A DNA stretch of 10,839 bases from BOKZ01 sp040900165 (GCA_040900165.1 JBBDZM010000017.1:1-10839), one strand, 5' to 3'; counted from the first letter of the stretch, positions 1-4,713 are shown. Translations and numbers: made by a program. The notes: a model not told the origin generated them from the sequence alone.

Positions 1-1
1 A

Positions 2-55
2 GCCGGCGGATCCGCCATGCCTGATATGTCCGGCATGGGTGGGATGGGGATGTAA
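2..55 (+). CDS. groL: GroEL chaperonin, C-terminal tail only (5' part outside window)
   Basis: Only the last 17 codons and a TAA stop lie in the window. They read AGGSAMPDMSGMGGMGM. Gly/Gly/Met repeats of this kind form the flexible C-terminal tail of the 60-kDa chaperonin GroEL, which lines the folding cavity. The catalytic and apical domains are out of view, so this rests on the tail signature and the reading frame alone. The next gene starts one base after the stop with no terminator between, so the two are probably cotranscribed. A different Gly/Met-rich C-terminus is possible but less likely. Confidence 0.8.
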   Translation, partial: AGGSAMPDMSGMGGMGM

Positions 56-56
56 C

Positions 57-617
57 ATGAGTTGGGAAAATACCAACGGCCTTCGCTCGAAAAGTTACGT
101 TTGCGGGACTTGCGGCAAGGAGGTTGCTTCAGAGAAGGGGTGGTATTCAGGCAATCATCAGTTCATCTACATCTGTCACTTTTGCACTGCTCCTACGTAC
201 TTCGCTGCTAATGGTGATCAGATTCCCGGCACACCATCCGGCAAGATGGTTGCTAATTTGCCTGAAGACATTTTGGAGGTTTACAGGGAGATTAGAAGTA
301 GCACACAGAATGGAAACTATACTGCGGCTTTATTGCTTGGTCGGAAGCTCATTATGCATCTTGCGGTTAGCGTAGCCGGAGGCAAAGAAGGCCAAAAGTT
401 TGTTGAGTACGTCGATTTACTAAAAAGCTCGGGTTATACACCTAAGACAGCGGGTAGGCTACTAACTCAGATAAAAGACTCGGGGAACGAGAAGAATCAC
501 GAGATCAAACTAGGGGACTCTGACGAAGCAAAGCTAATGGTAAGATTCGTTGAGTCATTGCTTTACTTTATTTATGAGCTTGATCCGGCAGAGGAAAAAC
601 CAGATAAAATCCCTTAA
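57..617 (+). CDS. Zinc-ribbon DUF4145 domain protein
   Basis: This is a 186-aa soluble protein starting at ATG 57. A GTG at 39 is in frame, but it would overlap the groEL tail, and the purine-rich GGGG at 46-49 suits the ATG. The N-terminus has CxxC pairs at C16/C19 and C40/C43, a likely zinc ribbon. From about residue 65 the pattern LPEDILEVYREI...GNYTAALLLGRKLI...GNEKNHE matches DUF4145, a helical domain whose biochemical role is not well defined. In other genomes it turns up near restriction or defence genes (family knowledge), but no such neighbours are visible here. It sits one base after groEL and probably shares its transcript. Its TAA shares the bases TTAA with the stop codon of the convergent TrmB gene. 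Confidence 0.8.
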   Translation: MSWENTNGLRSKSYVCGTCGKEVASEKGWYSGNHQFIYICHFCTAPTYFAANGDQIPGTPSGKMVANLPEDILEVYREIRSSTQNGNYTAALLLGRKLIMHLAVSVAGGKEGQKFVEYVDLLKSSGYTPKTAGRLLTQIKDSGNEKNHEIKLGDSDEAKLMVRFVESLLYFIYELDPAEEKPDKIP

Positions 618-1375
618 ACTCCGTGCGTATCTGGCTTCACCGGTTTGCTAACCTGCCAAAACGCCTCAAACATCTGCCGTAACGTTTGCTCAAGCTCCTG
701 GCTATCAATCAAAATTCCAAACTTCTCTTTCTGCGAGGTGATCAGGCCAACCTTACCCGTATCGTAAATACTTATTCCCATTGGGAAATCCATTCCTGTT
801 GGTGCCCAGCGAATTTCGCGAGTATCATCGCCACCGCCGCCCTCAAATTTAATGTCCTCGCCTTGTACGGCAATAAGGCGAATATGGATCTTCTTTTCCC
901 GCCGTAATTTGTCCAGCTCTTCCATGTACTCCCTTCCGCCTAACTGCTCAACCACTCGTTGACGGTTCCAAATTACCAACAACTCTTTCTTACAATTCAA
1001 CACTTCTCGTTCAATTTGTTGCATCTGGGTTGTGCCTTCAAAGTATTGGATACGGGGCTTGGTCGACGACAAATTGGTGAGCGCGTTTAGCTCGGGGAGC
1101 CGCGCTTTAATTGTGTCGAGGCGTTCCTGCTGGATTCTGGCTAAATGTTTCGGCTCGACCGCCTGGTAGGTTTTTGGCTCGTTGGTGTTTTGGATAATCA
1201 CTCCAAGACCAATTAGTCGGTCGATAAAGTTGTAGACCGAAGTTCGCTTAATTCCGGCTCGATTAGCAATATCGGCCACACTGCCCGTGCCAAGCTCCAA
1301 CGCTGCCAAATATACCCGCCCCTCTTTTTCGCTTAAACCTAGCTCGGTAACAAGCGTTAAGTGAGTTTTATTCAT
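614..1375 (-). CDS. TrmB-family winged-helix transcriptional regulator
   Basis: This 253-aa protein has an N-terminal winged helix-turn-helix at about residues 10-75 (LGLSEKEGRVYLAALELG, then SVADIANRAGIKRTSVYNFIDRL) typical of the TrmB family. A roughly 175-residue C-terminal domain follows, presumably for effector binding or dimerisation. Archaeal TrmB proteins sense sugars, but many CPR relatives have unknown ligands, so no ligand is assigned. There is no Shine-Dalgarno sequence before the ATG. A TTGACA/TATATT promoter lies so close that transcription should begin at or next to the start codon. A perfect 17-bp palindrome covers the -10 box, which suggests autoregulation. The 3' end overlaps the convergent DUF4145 gene by four bases, with no terminator visible between them. 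Confidence 0.85.
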   Translation of the reverse strand: MNKTHLTLVTELGLSEKEGRVYLAALELGTGSVADIANRAGIKRTSVYNFIDRLIGLGVIIQNTNEPKTYQAVEPKHLARIQQERLDTIKARLPELNALTNLSSTKPRIQYFEGTTQMQQIEREVLNCKKELLVIWNRQRVVEQLGGREYMEELDKLRREKKIHIRLIAVQGEDIKFEGGGGDDTREIRWAPTGMDFPMGISIYDTGKVGLITSQKEKFGILIDSQELEQTLRQMFEAFWQVSKPVKPDTHGV

Positions 1376-1392
1376 TGTCTATAATATAGACA
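1376..1392. promoter_or_regulatory. Perfect 17-bp palindrome over the TrmB-gene -10 box (putative operator)
   Basis: TGTCTATA (1376-1383) and TATAGACA (1385-1392) are exact inverted copies around one A. The palindrome covers the -10 box and reaches the start codon. A bound dimer would block initiation, and the adjacent winged-helix protein is the natural candidate. Binding is inferred. Confidence 0.6.
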
Positions 1393-1411
1393 TTGTATTA
1401 CCTACTGTCAA
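1383..1411 (-). promoter_or_regulatory. Sigma70-type promoter of the TrmB-family gene
   Basis: On the minus strand TTGACA (1411-1406) is separated by 17 bp from TATATT (1388-1383). The expected start, about 7 nt past the -10 box, falls at 1376-1375, where the ATG begins, so a leaderless mRNA is predicted. Confidence 0.75.
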
Positions 1412-1473
1412 TACACGGTTATATATGAAAGATAATGGGCAAATATATATGTAGAAAAATACCGTCTAAACTA

Positions 1474-1502
1474 TTGACATTAAGTTCCAATAGGTATATA
1501 CT
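1474..1502 (+). promoter_or_regulatory. Sigma70-type promoter of the Cys-rich orphan gene
   Basis: TTGACA (1474-1479), a 17-bp spacer and TATACT (1497-1502) give a strong promoter with expected start near 1509. This leaves a leader of about 63 nt. The leader contains a perfect palindrome, CTTAGATT/AATCTAAG around one A (1514-1530), and a TGGCG/CGCCA hairpin (1547-1561). Confidence 0.75.
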
Positions 1503-1571
1503 AGCCGTACAAACTTAGATTAAATCTAAGCTGCAATTTAACAGGGTGGCGACCAACGCCAGAGAAAACAA

Positions 1572-2048
1572 ATGACAAATATCAAAGAACTTTCCTTTTC
1601 GTGCGTCGCTCGTGGTCCGGTTGTCCATCCTCCTTCGATGATGATAACGCTAGAAAAATGGAACGAAGACTGGAGTTTCTCGGTTCAGCAAGTTGGAGGC
1701 TATGTAGTGCTTGGTGATGTCTGCCAAGATGGTAAGAAAACCACTGAATGCTACGGATGCCTGGGCAACGGCCTCAACGAGCTGATTCGCAAGGGCCTCA
1801 CCGATTTGGGATTGCCTGAGGATCAAGCAGTGATCCTCGTCTGGCCTGGCGAATGTCAGTGCTGGGACGGTACCCAAAATTGGTGTGGAGATCCAAACGG
1901 TCTCACCATTCGGGCTTACCTGTGGGAAAAGCTCGTCTCTAAACTCCCGGCTACGATAATGGAGTTAAAGGAGCAGGCTGACGACATTGCGATGGCAAGA
2001 CTGAATGCGATGTTTGAACGAGAACAGCGAGAACGGTCGAGTGGTTAA
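1572..2048 (+). CDS. Cys-rich hypothetical protein
   Basis: This 158-aa protein was not recognised. It has seven cysteines (C11, C51, C60, C63, C95, C97, C105). C60-x2-C63 and C95-x-C97 look metal-ligand-like, but this could equally reflect disulphides. There is no signal peptide or membrane segment. The C-terminal 35 residues are charged and helical, probably coiled (KEQADDIAMARLNAMFEREQ). The ATG at 1572 has no convincing Shine-Dalgarno sequence. A strong promoter about 70 bp upstream, divergent from the TrmB-family gene, argues that it is a real gene and may be that regulator's target. The structured stretch 2059-2158 and a terminator follow it. Confidence 0.65.
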   Translation: MTNIKELSFSCVARGPVVHPPSMMITLEKWNEDWSFSVQQVGGYVVLGDVCQDGKKTTECYGCLGNGLNELIRKGLTDLGLPEDQAVILVWPGECQCWDGTQNWCGDPNGLTIRAYLWEKLVSKLPATIMELKEQADDIAMARLNAMFEREQRERSSG

Positions 2049-2058
2049 TTCCCACTCT

Positions 2059-2158
2059 GGCGTGTGTGACGCCGTGTTCGACTGCTAGGAAGCGGACAGA
2101 ATTACTCGCGCCTGGTGCGAGAGGGCTTGGGGCTTCCGAATTGTAAACCCCAATCTCT
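2059..2158 (+). other. Structured non-coding stretch with competing stems before a terminator
   Basis: Inverted repeats visible here are GGCGT/ACGCC (2059-2073), GGAAGC (2088-2093) with GCTTCC (2132-2137) enclosing CTCGC/GCGAG (2105-2121), and TTGGGG (2127-2132) with CCCCAA (2148-2153). The last stem can extend through AGAG (2120-2123) and CTCT (2155-2158), which would disrupt CTCGC/GCGAG. It could be a 3' UTR, a small RNA or an attenuating leader for the ASCH gene. No known family was recognised. Confidence 0.35.
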
Positions 2159-2173
2159 AAAACCAGCCAATTT

Positions 2174-2201
2174 ACCCGCCTGAATAAGGCGGGTTTTTCT
2201 T
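2174..2201 (+). terminator. Rho-independent terminator between the orphan gene and the ASCH gene
   Basis: ACCCGCCT (2174-2181) pairs with AGGCGGGT (2187-2194) around a 5-nt loop, followed by a T-rich tail. It ends 17 bases before the ASCH start codon, so it may terminate the upstream gene or attenuate the downstream one. Confidence 0.8.
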
Positions 2202-2218
2202 ATGGTAAGCTCTACCTA

Positions 2219-2575
2219 ATGAAATCCCTGAAATTCCGGGCGTATTTAATGCCGAAAGTTTTGAGCGGCGAAAAGTATTCAACCTGGCGGCTGTTTGACG
2301 ACAAAGATATCCAAGAAGGCAACGAAGTTGACCTCCTGGAGTTTGTGACCAACCGCTACTTCGGCAACGCCACGGTCACTAAAGTCGTTGAGAAACCGAT
2401 GGGCGAGCTAACCGCCGAAGACAAGGCCGGCCACGAAGAATTTGATTCAGACGAGCAGATGTACGAGGTTTACACTACCTACTACAAACAGCCAGTCGGC
2501 CCCGAAACTTTCGTAAAAGTAATTTGGTTCGAGCTGCGGAAACAAGGTAAAGAAAAACAGCTTTTCCCTAAATAA
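2219..2575 (+). CDS. ASCH-domain protein
   Basis: This 118-aa protein carries the N-terminal ASCH signature, KFRAYLMPKVLSGEKYSTWRLF (residues 5-26), where the conserved G-x-K and Thr/Arg face the predicted nucleic-acid pocket. ASCH is a small PUA-like beta-barrel linked to RNA binding; some members are amidohydrolases acting on modified nucleosides. The substrate cannot be told from sequence. There is no Shine-Dalgarno sequence before the ATG, and TATGGT at 2201-2206 is a possible -10. The last codons (EKQLFPK) lie inside a repeat that recurs at 3' ends downstream, so the native C-terminus may have been replaced. Confidence 0.8.
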   Translation: MKSLKFRAYLMPKVLSGEKYSTWRLFDDKDIQEGNEVDLLEFVTNRYFGNATVTKVVEKPMGELTAEDKAGHEEFDSDEQMYEVYTTYYKQPVGPETFVKVIWFELRKQGKEKQLFPK

Positions 2576-2597
2576 CCCAGGGGGGTGGGTTATTTAG
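2568..2597. repeat. Hairpin A, copy 1
   Basis: The arm CTAAATAACCCA (2568-2579) and its exact complement TGGGTTATTTAG (2586-2597) flank six G residues. The copy is identical at 3637-3666, with an expanded copy at 4437-4490. Flanking bases are also shared: CTTTTCC before and CTAACC[T/C]GTTAT after. There is no T-run, so it is not a standard terminator. The left arm supplies the stop codon of the ASCH gene. Confidence 0.85.
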
Positions 2598-2682
2598 CTA
2601 ACCTGTTATTTGTCCCCTCGACACCGCTCATTTGTGCTATTGTTGCCATAACGTACCTTGGCATTGGCCAGGATGGTGACAT

Positions 2683-2879
2683 ATGAATCCAGAACAAGTT
2701 CGCACGTTGGTTTGGGCAGCCGGAATGCTTATAGCGGTGCGGGTGCCTACATAGGAGCTCGCTGGATGTTCCGACATGCCGATCCAAACAACCCAGTGAA
2801 GCCGGCTCCGCCCGACAAGATAGTTTGGCCGTTAGTGGCAATTGGTTTTCTAGTCGCTAGCGCAAGCAATTTCCTTTGA
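2683..2879 (+). pseudogene. Frameshifted small two-helix membrane protein
   Basis: ATG 2683, with AGGA at 2670-2673 as Shine-Dalgarno, opens MNPEQVRTLVWAAGMLIAV, then hits TAG at 2752-2754. A -1 shift near 2736 joins it to GAGAYIGARWMFRHAD and IVWPLVAIGFLVASASNFL in the next frame, giving about 65 aa with two hydrophobic helices. The second frame open alone from 2658 or 2673 has a non-protein-like N-terminus, so a lost base (mutation or sequence error) fits better than that reading. No classical slippery heptamer is visible. Terminator block B follows directly. The function is not recognised. It is the second cargo unit of the repeat-bounded array. Confidence 0.45.
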
Positions 2880-2885
2880 AAGTCC

Positions 2886-2931
2886 CCTGGCCCGGACGAA
2901 GCTACCAAGCTTTGCCCGGGCCTTTTGTTTA
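2886..2931 (+). terminator. Terminator block B, copy 1
   Basis: GGCCCGG (2889-2895) pairs with CCGGGCC (2916-2922), with an inner AAGC/GCTT helix, then TTTTGTTT. About 45 nt are repeated with one mismatch at 3557-3601. Homology continues about 35 nt further, through AAAGAAAAACGGCTCCA, so a whole block was duplicated. Confidence 0.85.
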
Positions 2932-2934
2932 GGT

Positions 2935-2948
2935 AAAGAAAAACGGCT
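2935..2948 (+). repeat. D sequence AAAGAAAAACGGCT, isolated copy
   Basis: This 14-nt sequence follows terminator B here and at 3605-3618, follows hairpin A at 4508-4521, and in slightly altered form precedes hairpin A at 2549-2562 and 4420-4432. It appears to be a component of the same repeat family. Confidence 0.6.
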
Positions 2949-2955
2949 CCACGGC

Positions 2956-2983
2956 TGGAATTTTCGGACAGGAAAGCTATAAT
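2956..2983 (+). promoter_or_regulatory. Promoter of the membrane/coiled-coil gene
   Basis: A perfect TATAAT lies at 2978-2983. The best -35 candidate is a weak TGGAAT at 2956-2961 (16-bp spacer). The expected start is near 2990, giving a leader of about 38 nt. The promoter directly abuts the B/D repeat block. Confidence 0.55.
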
Positions 2984-3027
2984 TGCGTTAGCAAATTGCA
3001 CCTCACTTGTTGGGGTTAGGAAACATC

Positions 3028-3555
3028 ATGTATCAACTTACTACAACTCCAGGTCTGGCTTGGGTGTGGTGGCTCGCGGCCATTACGCTCTTTGTTAGCG
3101 GCATACTGCTAATGCGCAAAAGCAGCCGCACGGAACCCCCGCATTGGCTCTATTTCTATGTCAGCTTTCTCTTGGTATGTATGGGTATCATCTCATTCGC
3201 AGTTGGGAACGGCGTACGGCGTAACAGTATAGGGGTGCGCCTATCTATCCAGGGAGACCCAGCCCTTTCGAAGATGGCTAAGGTTGCCGAGGCGCTTGAT
3301 TGGATGGAGAAGGAAGTCGAACCGCTCGTCGCTGATCTCATTGTTGAGTGTGACAAGTTGGAGTCAACAGAGCGCGGCGAGAGAGAGACGGCTCTGGCTA
3401 AGGTTAAAGAGATCGGTGCCAAACTCGAGGCCAAGAAGCGTGAGTTTGACCTGCTCTTCGGTAAGCTTGGGGCGACTGACGACTCCGAAGAACAACCCTC
3501 GGCCAATGTCCAGAAATCGGAATTTCCAGTCTACGTTTCAGAGCCGAAGTACTGA
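3028..3555 (+). CDS. Two-helix membrane protein with coiled-coil tail, unknown function
   Basis: This 175-aa protein is preceded by AGGA (3018-3021), 6 nt before ATG 3028. An in-frame TTG at 3007 lacks such support. Hydrophobic helices span about residues 10-29 (GLAWVWWLAAITLFVSGILL) and 41-60 (LYFYVSFLLVCMGIISFAVG). A long charged helix follows from about residue 75 to 145, rich in Glu, Lys and Leu and probably a coiled coil, then a disordered tail. The ends of both helices suggest membrane anchoring with the coil on one face. No family was recognised. Roles such as holin-like or membrane scaffold were considered, but nothing supports them. Terminator block B copy 2 begins directly after the TGA. 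Confidence 0.6.
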   Translation: MYQLTTTPGLAWVWWLAAITLFVSGILLMRKSSRTEPPHWLYFYVSFLLVCMGIISFAVGNGVRRNSIGVRLSIQGDPALSKMAKVAEALDWMEKEVEPLVADLIVECDKLESTERGERETALAKVKEIGAKLEAKKREFDLLFGKLGATDDSEEQPSANVQKSEFPVYVSEPKY

Positions 3556-3556
3556 A

Positions 3557-3602
3557 CCTGGCCCGGACGAAGCTACTAAGCTTTGCCCGGGCCTTTTGTT
3601 TT
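3557..3602 (+). terminator. Terminator block B, copy 2
   Basis: GGCCCGG (3560-3566) pairs with CCGGGCC (3587-3593), with an inner AAGCT/AGCTT helix, followed by TTTTGTTTT. It differs from copy 1 at one base (T for C in the loop). It ends the membrane/coiled-coil transcript and leads directly into D and hairpin A. Confidence 0.85.
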
Positions 3603-3636
3603 ACTAAAGAAAAACGGCTCCAAACCTGGCTTTTCC

Positions 3637-3666
3637 CTAAATAACCCAGGGGGGTGGGTTATTTAG
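3637..3666. repeat. Hairpin A, copy 2
   Basis: It is identical to copy 1: 12-bp arms (3637-3648 and 3655-3666) around six G. It lies in non-coding DNA after terminator B and D, and is followed by CTAACCCGTTAT, which runs into palindrome C. Confidence 0.85.
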
Positions 3667-3677
3667 CTAACCCGTTA

Positions 3678-3695
3678 TACGTCATATATGACGTA
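3678..3695. repeat. Palindrome C, copy 1
   Basis: TACGTCATA and TATGACGTA form a perfect 18-bp palindrome. A related copy is at 4558-4579. The shared block extends through CTAGATGT. It lies about 55 bp upstream of the phd -35 box; the second copy lies about 60 bp upstream of the next gene's -35, so both sit on the promoter side of a cargo gene. Operator or recombination-site roles are both possible. Confidence 0.75.
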
Positions 3696-3750
3696 CGATA
3701 CCTAGATGTGCTTTCCTAGCCAGTCATTATCAAAGAATTATTATTCTCTC

Positions 3751-3778
3751 TTGACAAAAACGTACATCAATGTACATT
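3751..3778 (+). promoter_or_regulatory. phd-doc promoter with palindromic operator
   Basis: TTGACA (3751-3756), a 16-bp spacer and TACATT (3773-3778) predict a start about one base before the ATG at 3786, so a leaderless mRNA. GTACAT/ATGTAC (3762-3775) forms a palindrome between and over the boxes. Phd/YefM antitoxins are known to bind TGTACA-like cores and repress their own operon; the fit here is visible, the binding inferred. Confidence 0.7.
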
Positions 3779-3785
3779 TAATGCC

Positions 3786-4016
3786 ATGACCAACAAAACT
3801 ATCTCTACTACCGAGGCACGCGGCAGGATCTCGGAAATTACTGACGAAGTCGAGCAGAAAAAGGTAACCTACTCATTTACTCGTCACGGCAAAGTTGTCG
3901 CCAAGCTGGTGCCGGCCGACTTCTCCAGCTCCGGTATCAGCCCTAGATTGGCGCAGGAGCTGAAGGAATTTTTGGCCGAGCACGGCGAAGCGATGGCGCG
4001 TCTAGCCAAGCGCTAG
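3786..4016 (+). CDS. phd: Phd/YefM-family antitoxin
   Basis: This 76-aa protein has the N-terminal DNA-binding fold of Phd/YefM antitoxins: TTEARGRISEITDEVEQKK (residues 8-26), then the strand pattern YSFTRHGKVVAKLVPAD. The C-terminal 25 residues (SPRLAQELKEFLAEHGEAMA) should fold on binding and cap the toxin. It is four bases upstream of doc, the standard antitoxin-first arrangement. Together they would autorepress the palindromic promoter. There is no Shine-Dalgarno sequence at its ATG, and a leaderless transcript is expected. Confidence in the family is high because partner, order and operator agree. Confidence 0.9.
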   Translation: MTNKTISTTEARGRISEITDEVEQKKVTYSFTRHGKVVAKLVPADFSSSGISPRLAQELKEFLAEHGEAMARLAKR

Positions 4017-4020
4017 GGTA

Positions 4021-4440
4021 ATGACAACGTACGTCAGCATTGGGGATGTGCTGGCAATCCACGAAACATTAGTCCAGCTCTACGGCGGTTCGGCGGGAGT
4101 CCGGGACATAACGCTCGTTGAATCCGCACTGGCCCGACCACAGGCCGGTTTTGGTGGCTACGAAGCGTATCCGACCCTGTTTGATAAAGCGGCGGTTTTG
4201 ATGCAAGGGCTGATTAAAAATCACGGTTTCGTTGATGGCAACAAGCGTACCGGCACGGCCGTTGCGGCAATTTTCATCAAACTTAACGGCCACAAGCTCG
4301 GCGCTACCGATACCCAACTAGAGAACCTGGCAGTAAATGTTGCGGAAGATAAATACAGCACAGAAGAGCTGGCCGCCTGGCTGAAAAACACTCACGGAGG
4401 ATTGGAAACTAATTGGACTAAGAAAACGGCTTTTCCCTAA
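4021..4440 (+). CDS. doc: Doc-family toxin (Fic fold, death-on-curing)
   Basis: This 139-aa protein carries the Doc catalytic signature HGFVDGNKRTG at residues 68-78, with H68, D72, N74, K75 and R76 fitting the H-x-F-x-[DE]-x-N-[GK]-R motif. Phage P1 Doc is a Fic-fold kinase that phosphorylates EF-Tu and stops translation; the same target is inferred here. The length is typical and no catalytic residue is missing, so the toxin should be active unless neutralised by Phd. The last codons (TKKTAFP, stop) fall in the hairpin A repeat, in a different frame from its use in the ASCH gene, so the repeat supplies this gene's end. Confidence 0.9.
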   Translation: MTTYVSIGDVLAIHETLVQLYGGSAGVRDITLVESALARPQAGFGGYEAYPTLFDKAAVLMQGLIKNHGFVDGNKRTGTAVAAIFIKLNGHKLGATDTQLENLAVNVAEDKYSTEELAAWLKNTHGGLETNWTKKTAFP

Positions 4441-4490
4441 ATAACCCAGGTGGGTTTACCTCGAGCGCAGTCGAGAGGCGGGTTATTTAG
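4437..4490. repeat. Hairpin A, expanded copy 3
   Basis: The 11-bp arms CTAAATAACCC (4437-4447) and GGGTTATTTAG (4480-4490) match copies 1 and 2, but the G6 loop is replaced by about 32 nt containing an inner CTCGA/TCGAG hairpin. Arms and flanks are conserved while the loop is not. The left arm includes the doc stop codon. Confidence 0.8.
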
Positions 4491-4507
4491 CTAACCTGTT
4501 ATTTATT

Positions 4508-4521
4508 AAAGAAAAACGGCT
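4508..4521 (+). repeat. D sequence after hairpin A copy 3
   Basis: AAAGAAAAACGGCT recurs here on the distal side of hairpin A, whereas in the other units it lies on the proximal side. This suggests a partial second repeat unit or a truncated cassette. Confidence 0.55.
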
Positions 4522-4557
4522 ACGACGCCCTCTCATTATGTCAACCTATTTAATCAG

Positions 4558-4579
4558 CATACGTCATACATGACGTATG
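4558..4579. repeat. Palindrome C, copy 2
   Basis: CATACGTCAT (4558-4567) and ATGACGTATG (4570-4579) are exact inverted arms around AC, giving 22 bp. The core TACGTCAT/ATGACGTA is shared with copy 1 at 3678-3695, as is the CTAGATGT that follows. Confidence 0.75.
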
Positions 4580-4642
4580 AGATCTAGATGTAGGAATTTG
4601 GTCAGACCACTCGGATAGTGCTAGCGTAGCAGGCGGGGCTTC

Positions 4643-4671
4643 TTGACTTTCTTGGGTAACCATGCTATGGT
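4643..4671 (+). promoter_or_regulatory. Extended -10 promoter of the exported-protein gene, with palindrome
   Basis: TTGACT (4643-4648), a 17-bp spacer and TATGGT (4666-4671) preceded by TGC give an extended -10 promoter. The start is expected near 4678. AACCAT (4658-4663) and ATGGTT (4667-4672) form a palindrome over the -10 box, a possible operator. Confidence 0.65.
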
Positions 4672-4685
4672 TGTTCGGATTTGCA

Positions 4686-4702
4686 CCTCGAAAGATTCGA
4701 GG
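4686..4702 (+). promoter_or_regulatory. 5'-leader hairpin that may mask a Shine-Dalgarno sequence
   Basis: CCTCGAA (4686-4692) pairs exactly with TTCGAGG (4696-4702) around AGA. The right arm contains GAGG 11 nt before ATG 4714. Opening it could raise translation, although GGGAAA downstream may serve instead. Confidence 0.45.
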
Positions 4703-4713
4703 CTGGGAAATAT

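Noticed and set aside
2568..2597. Hairpin A as a rho-independent terminator
   Set aside because: No T-run follows either arm, and proper terminators (block B) exist separately in the same array.
2658..2879. Intact 73-aa gene starting at TTG 2658 or ATG 2673
   Set aside because: Its N-terminus is Ser-rich and unlike a membrane protein, while the ATG 2683 frame has a Shine-Dalgarno sequence and a good hydrophobic helix. A frameshifted gene explains both.
2568..4490. Hairpin A copies as integron attC sites
   Set aside because: The flanks do not give matching RYYYAAC and GTTRRRY core sites, and no integron-type integrase is in the window. The Xer-type recombinase lies 5 kb away in core DNA.
2568..4490. 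Repeats as a CRISPR array
   Set aside because: Spacing between copies is hundreds of bases with coding genes, and the units are palindromic modules of different kinds.
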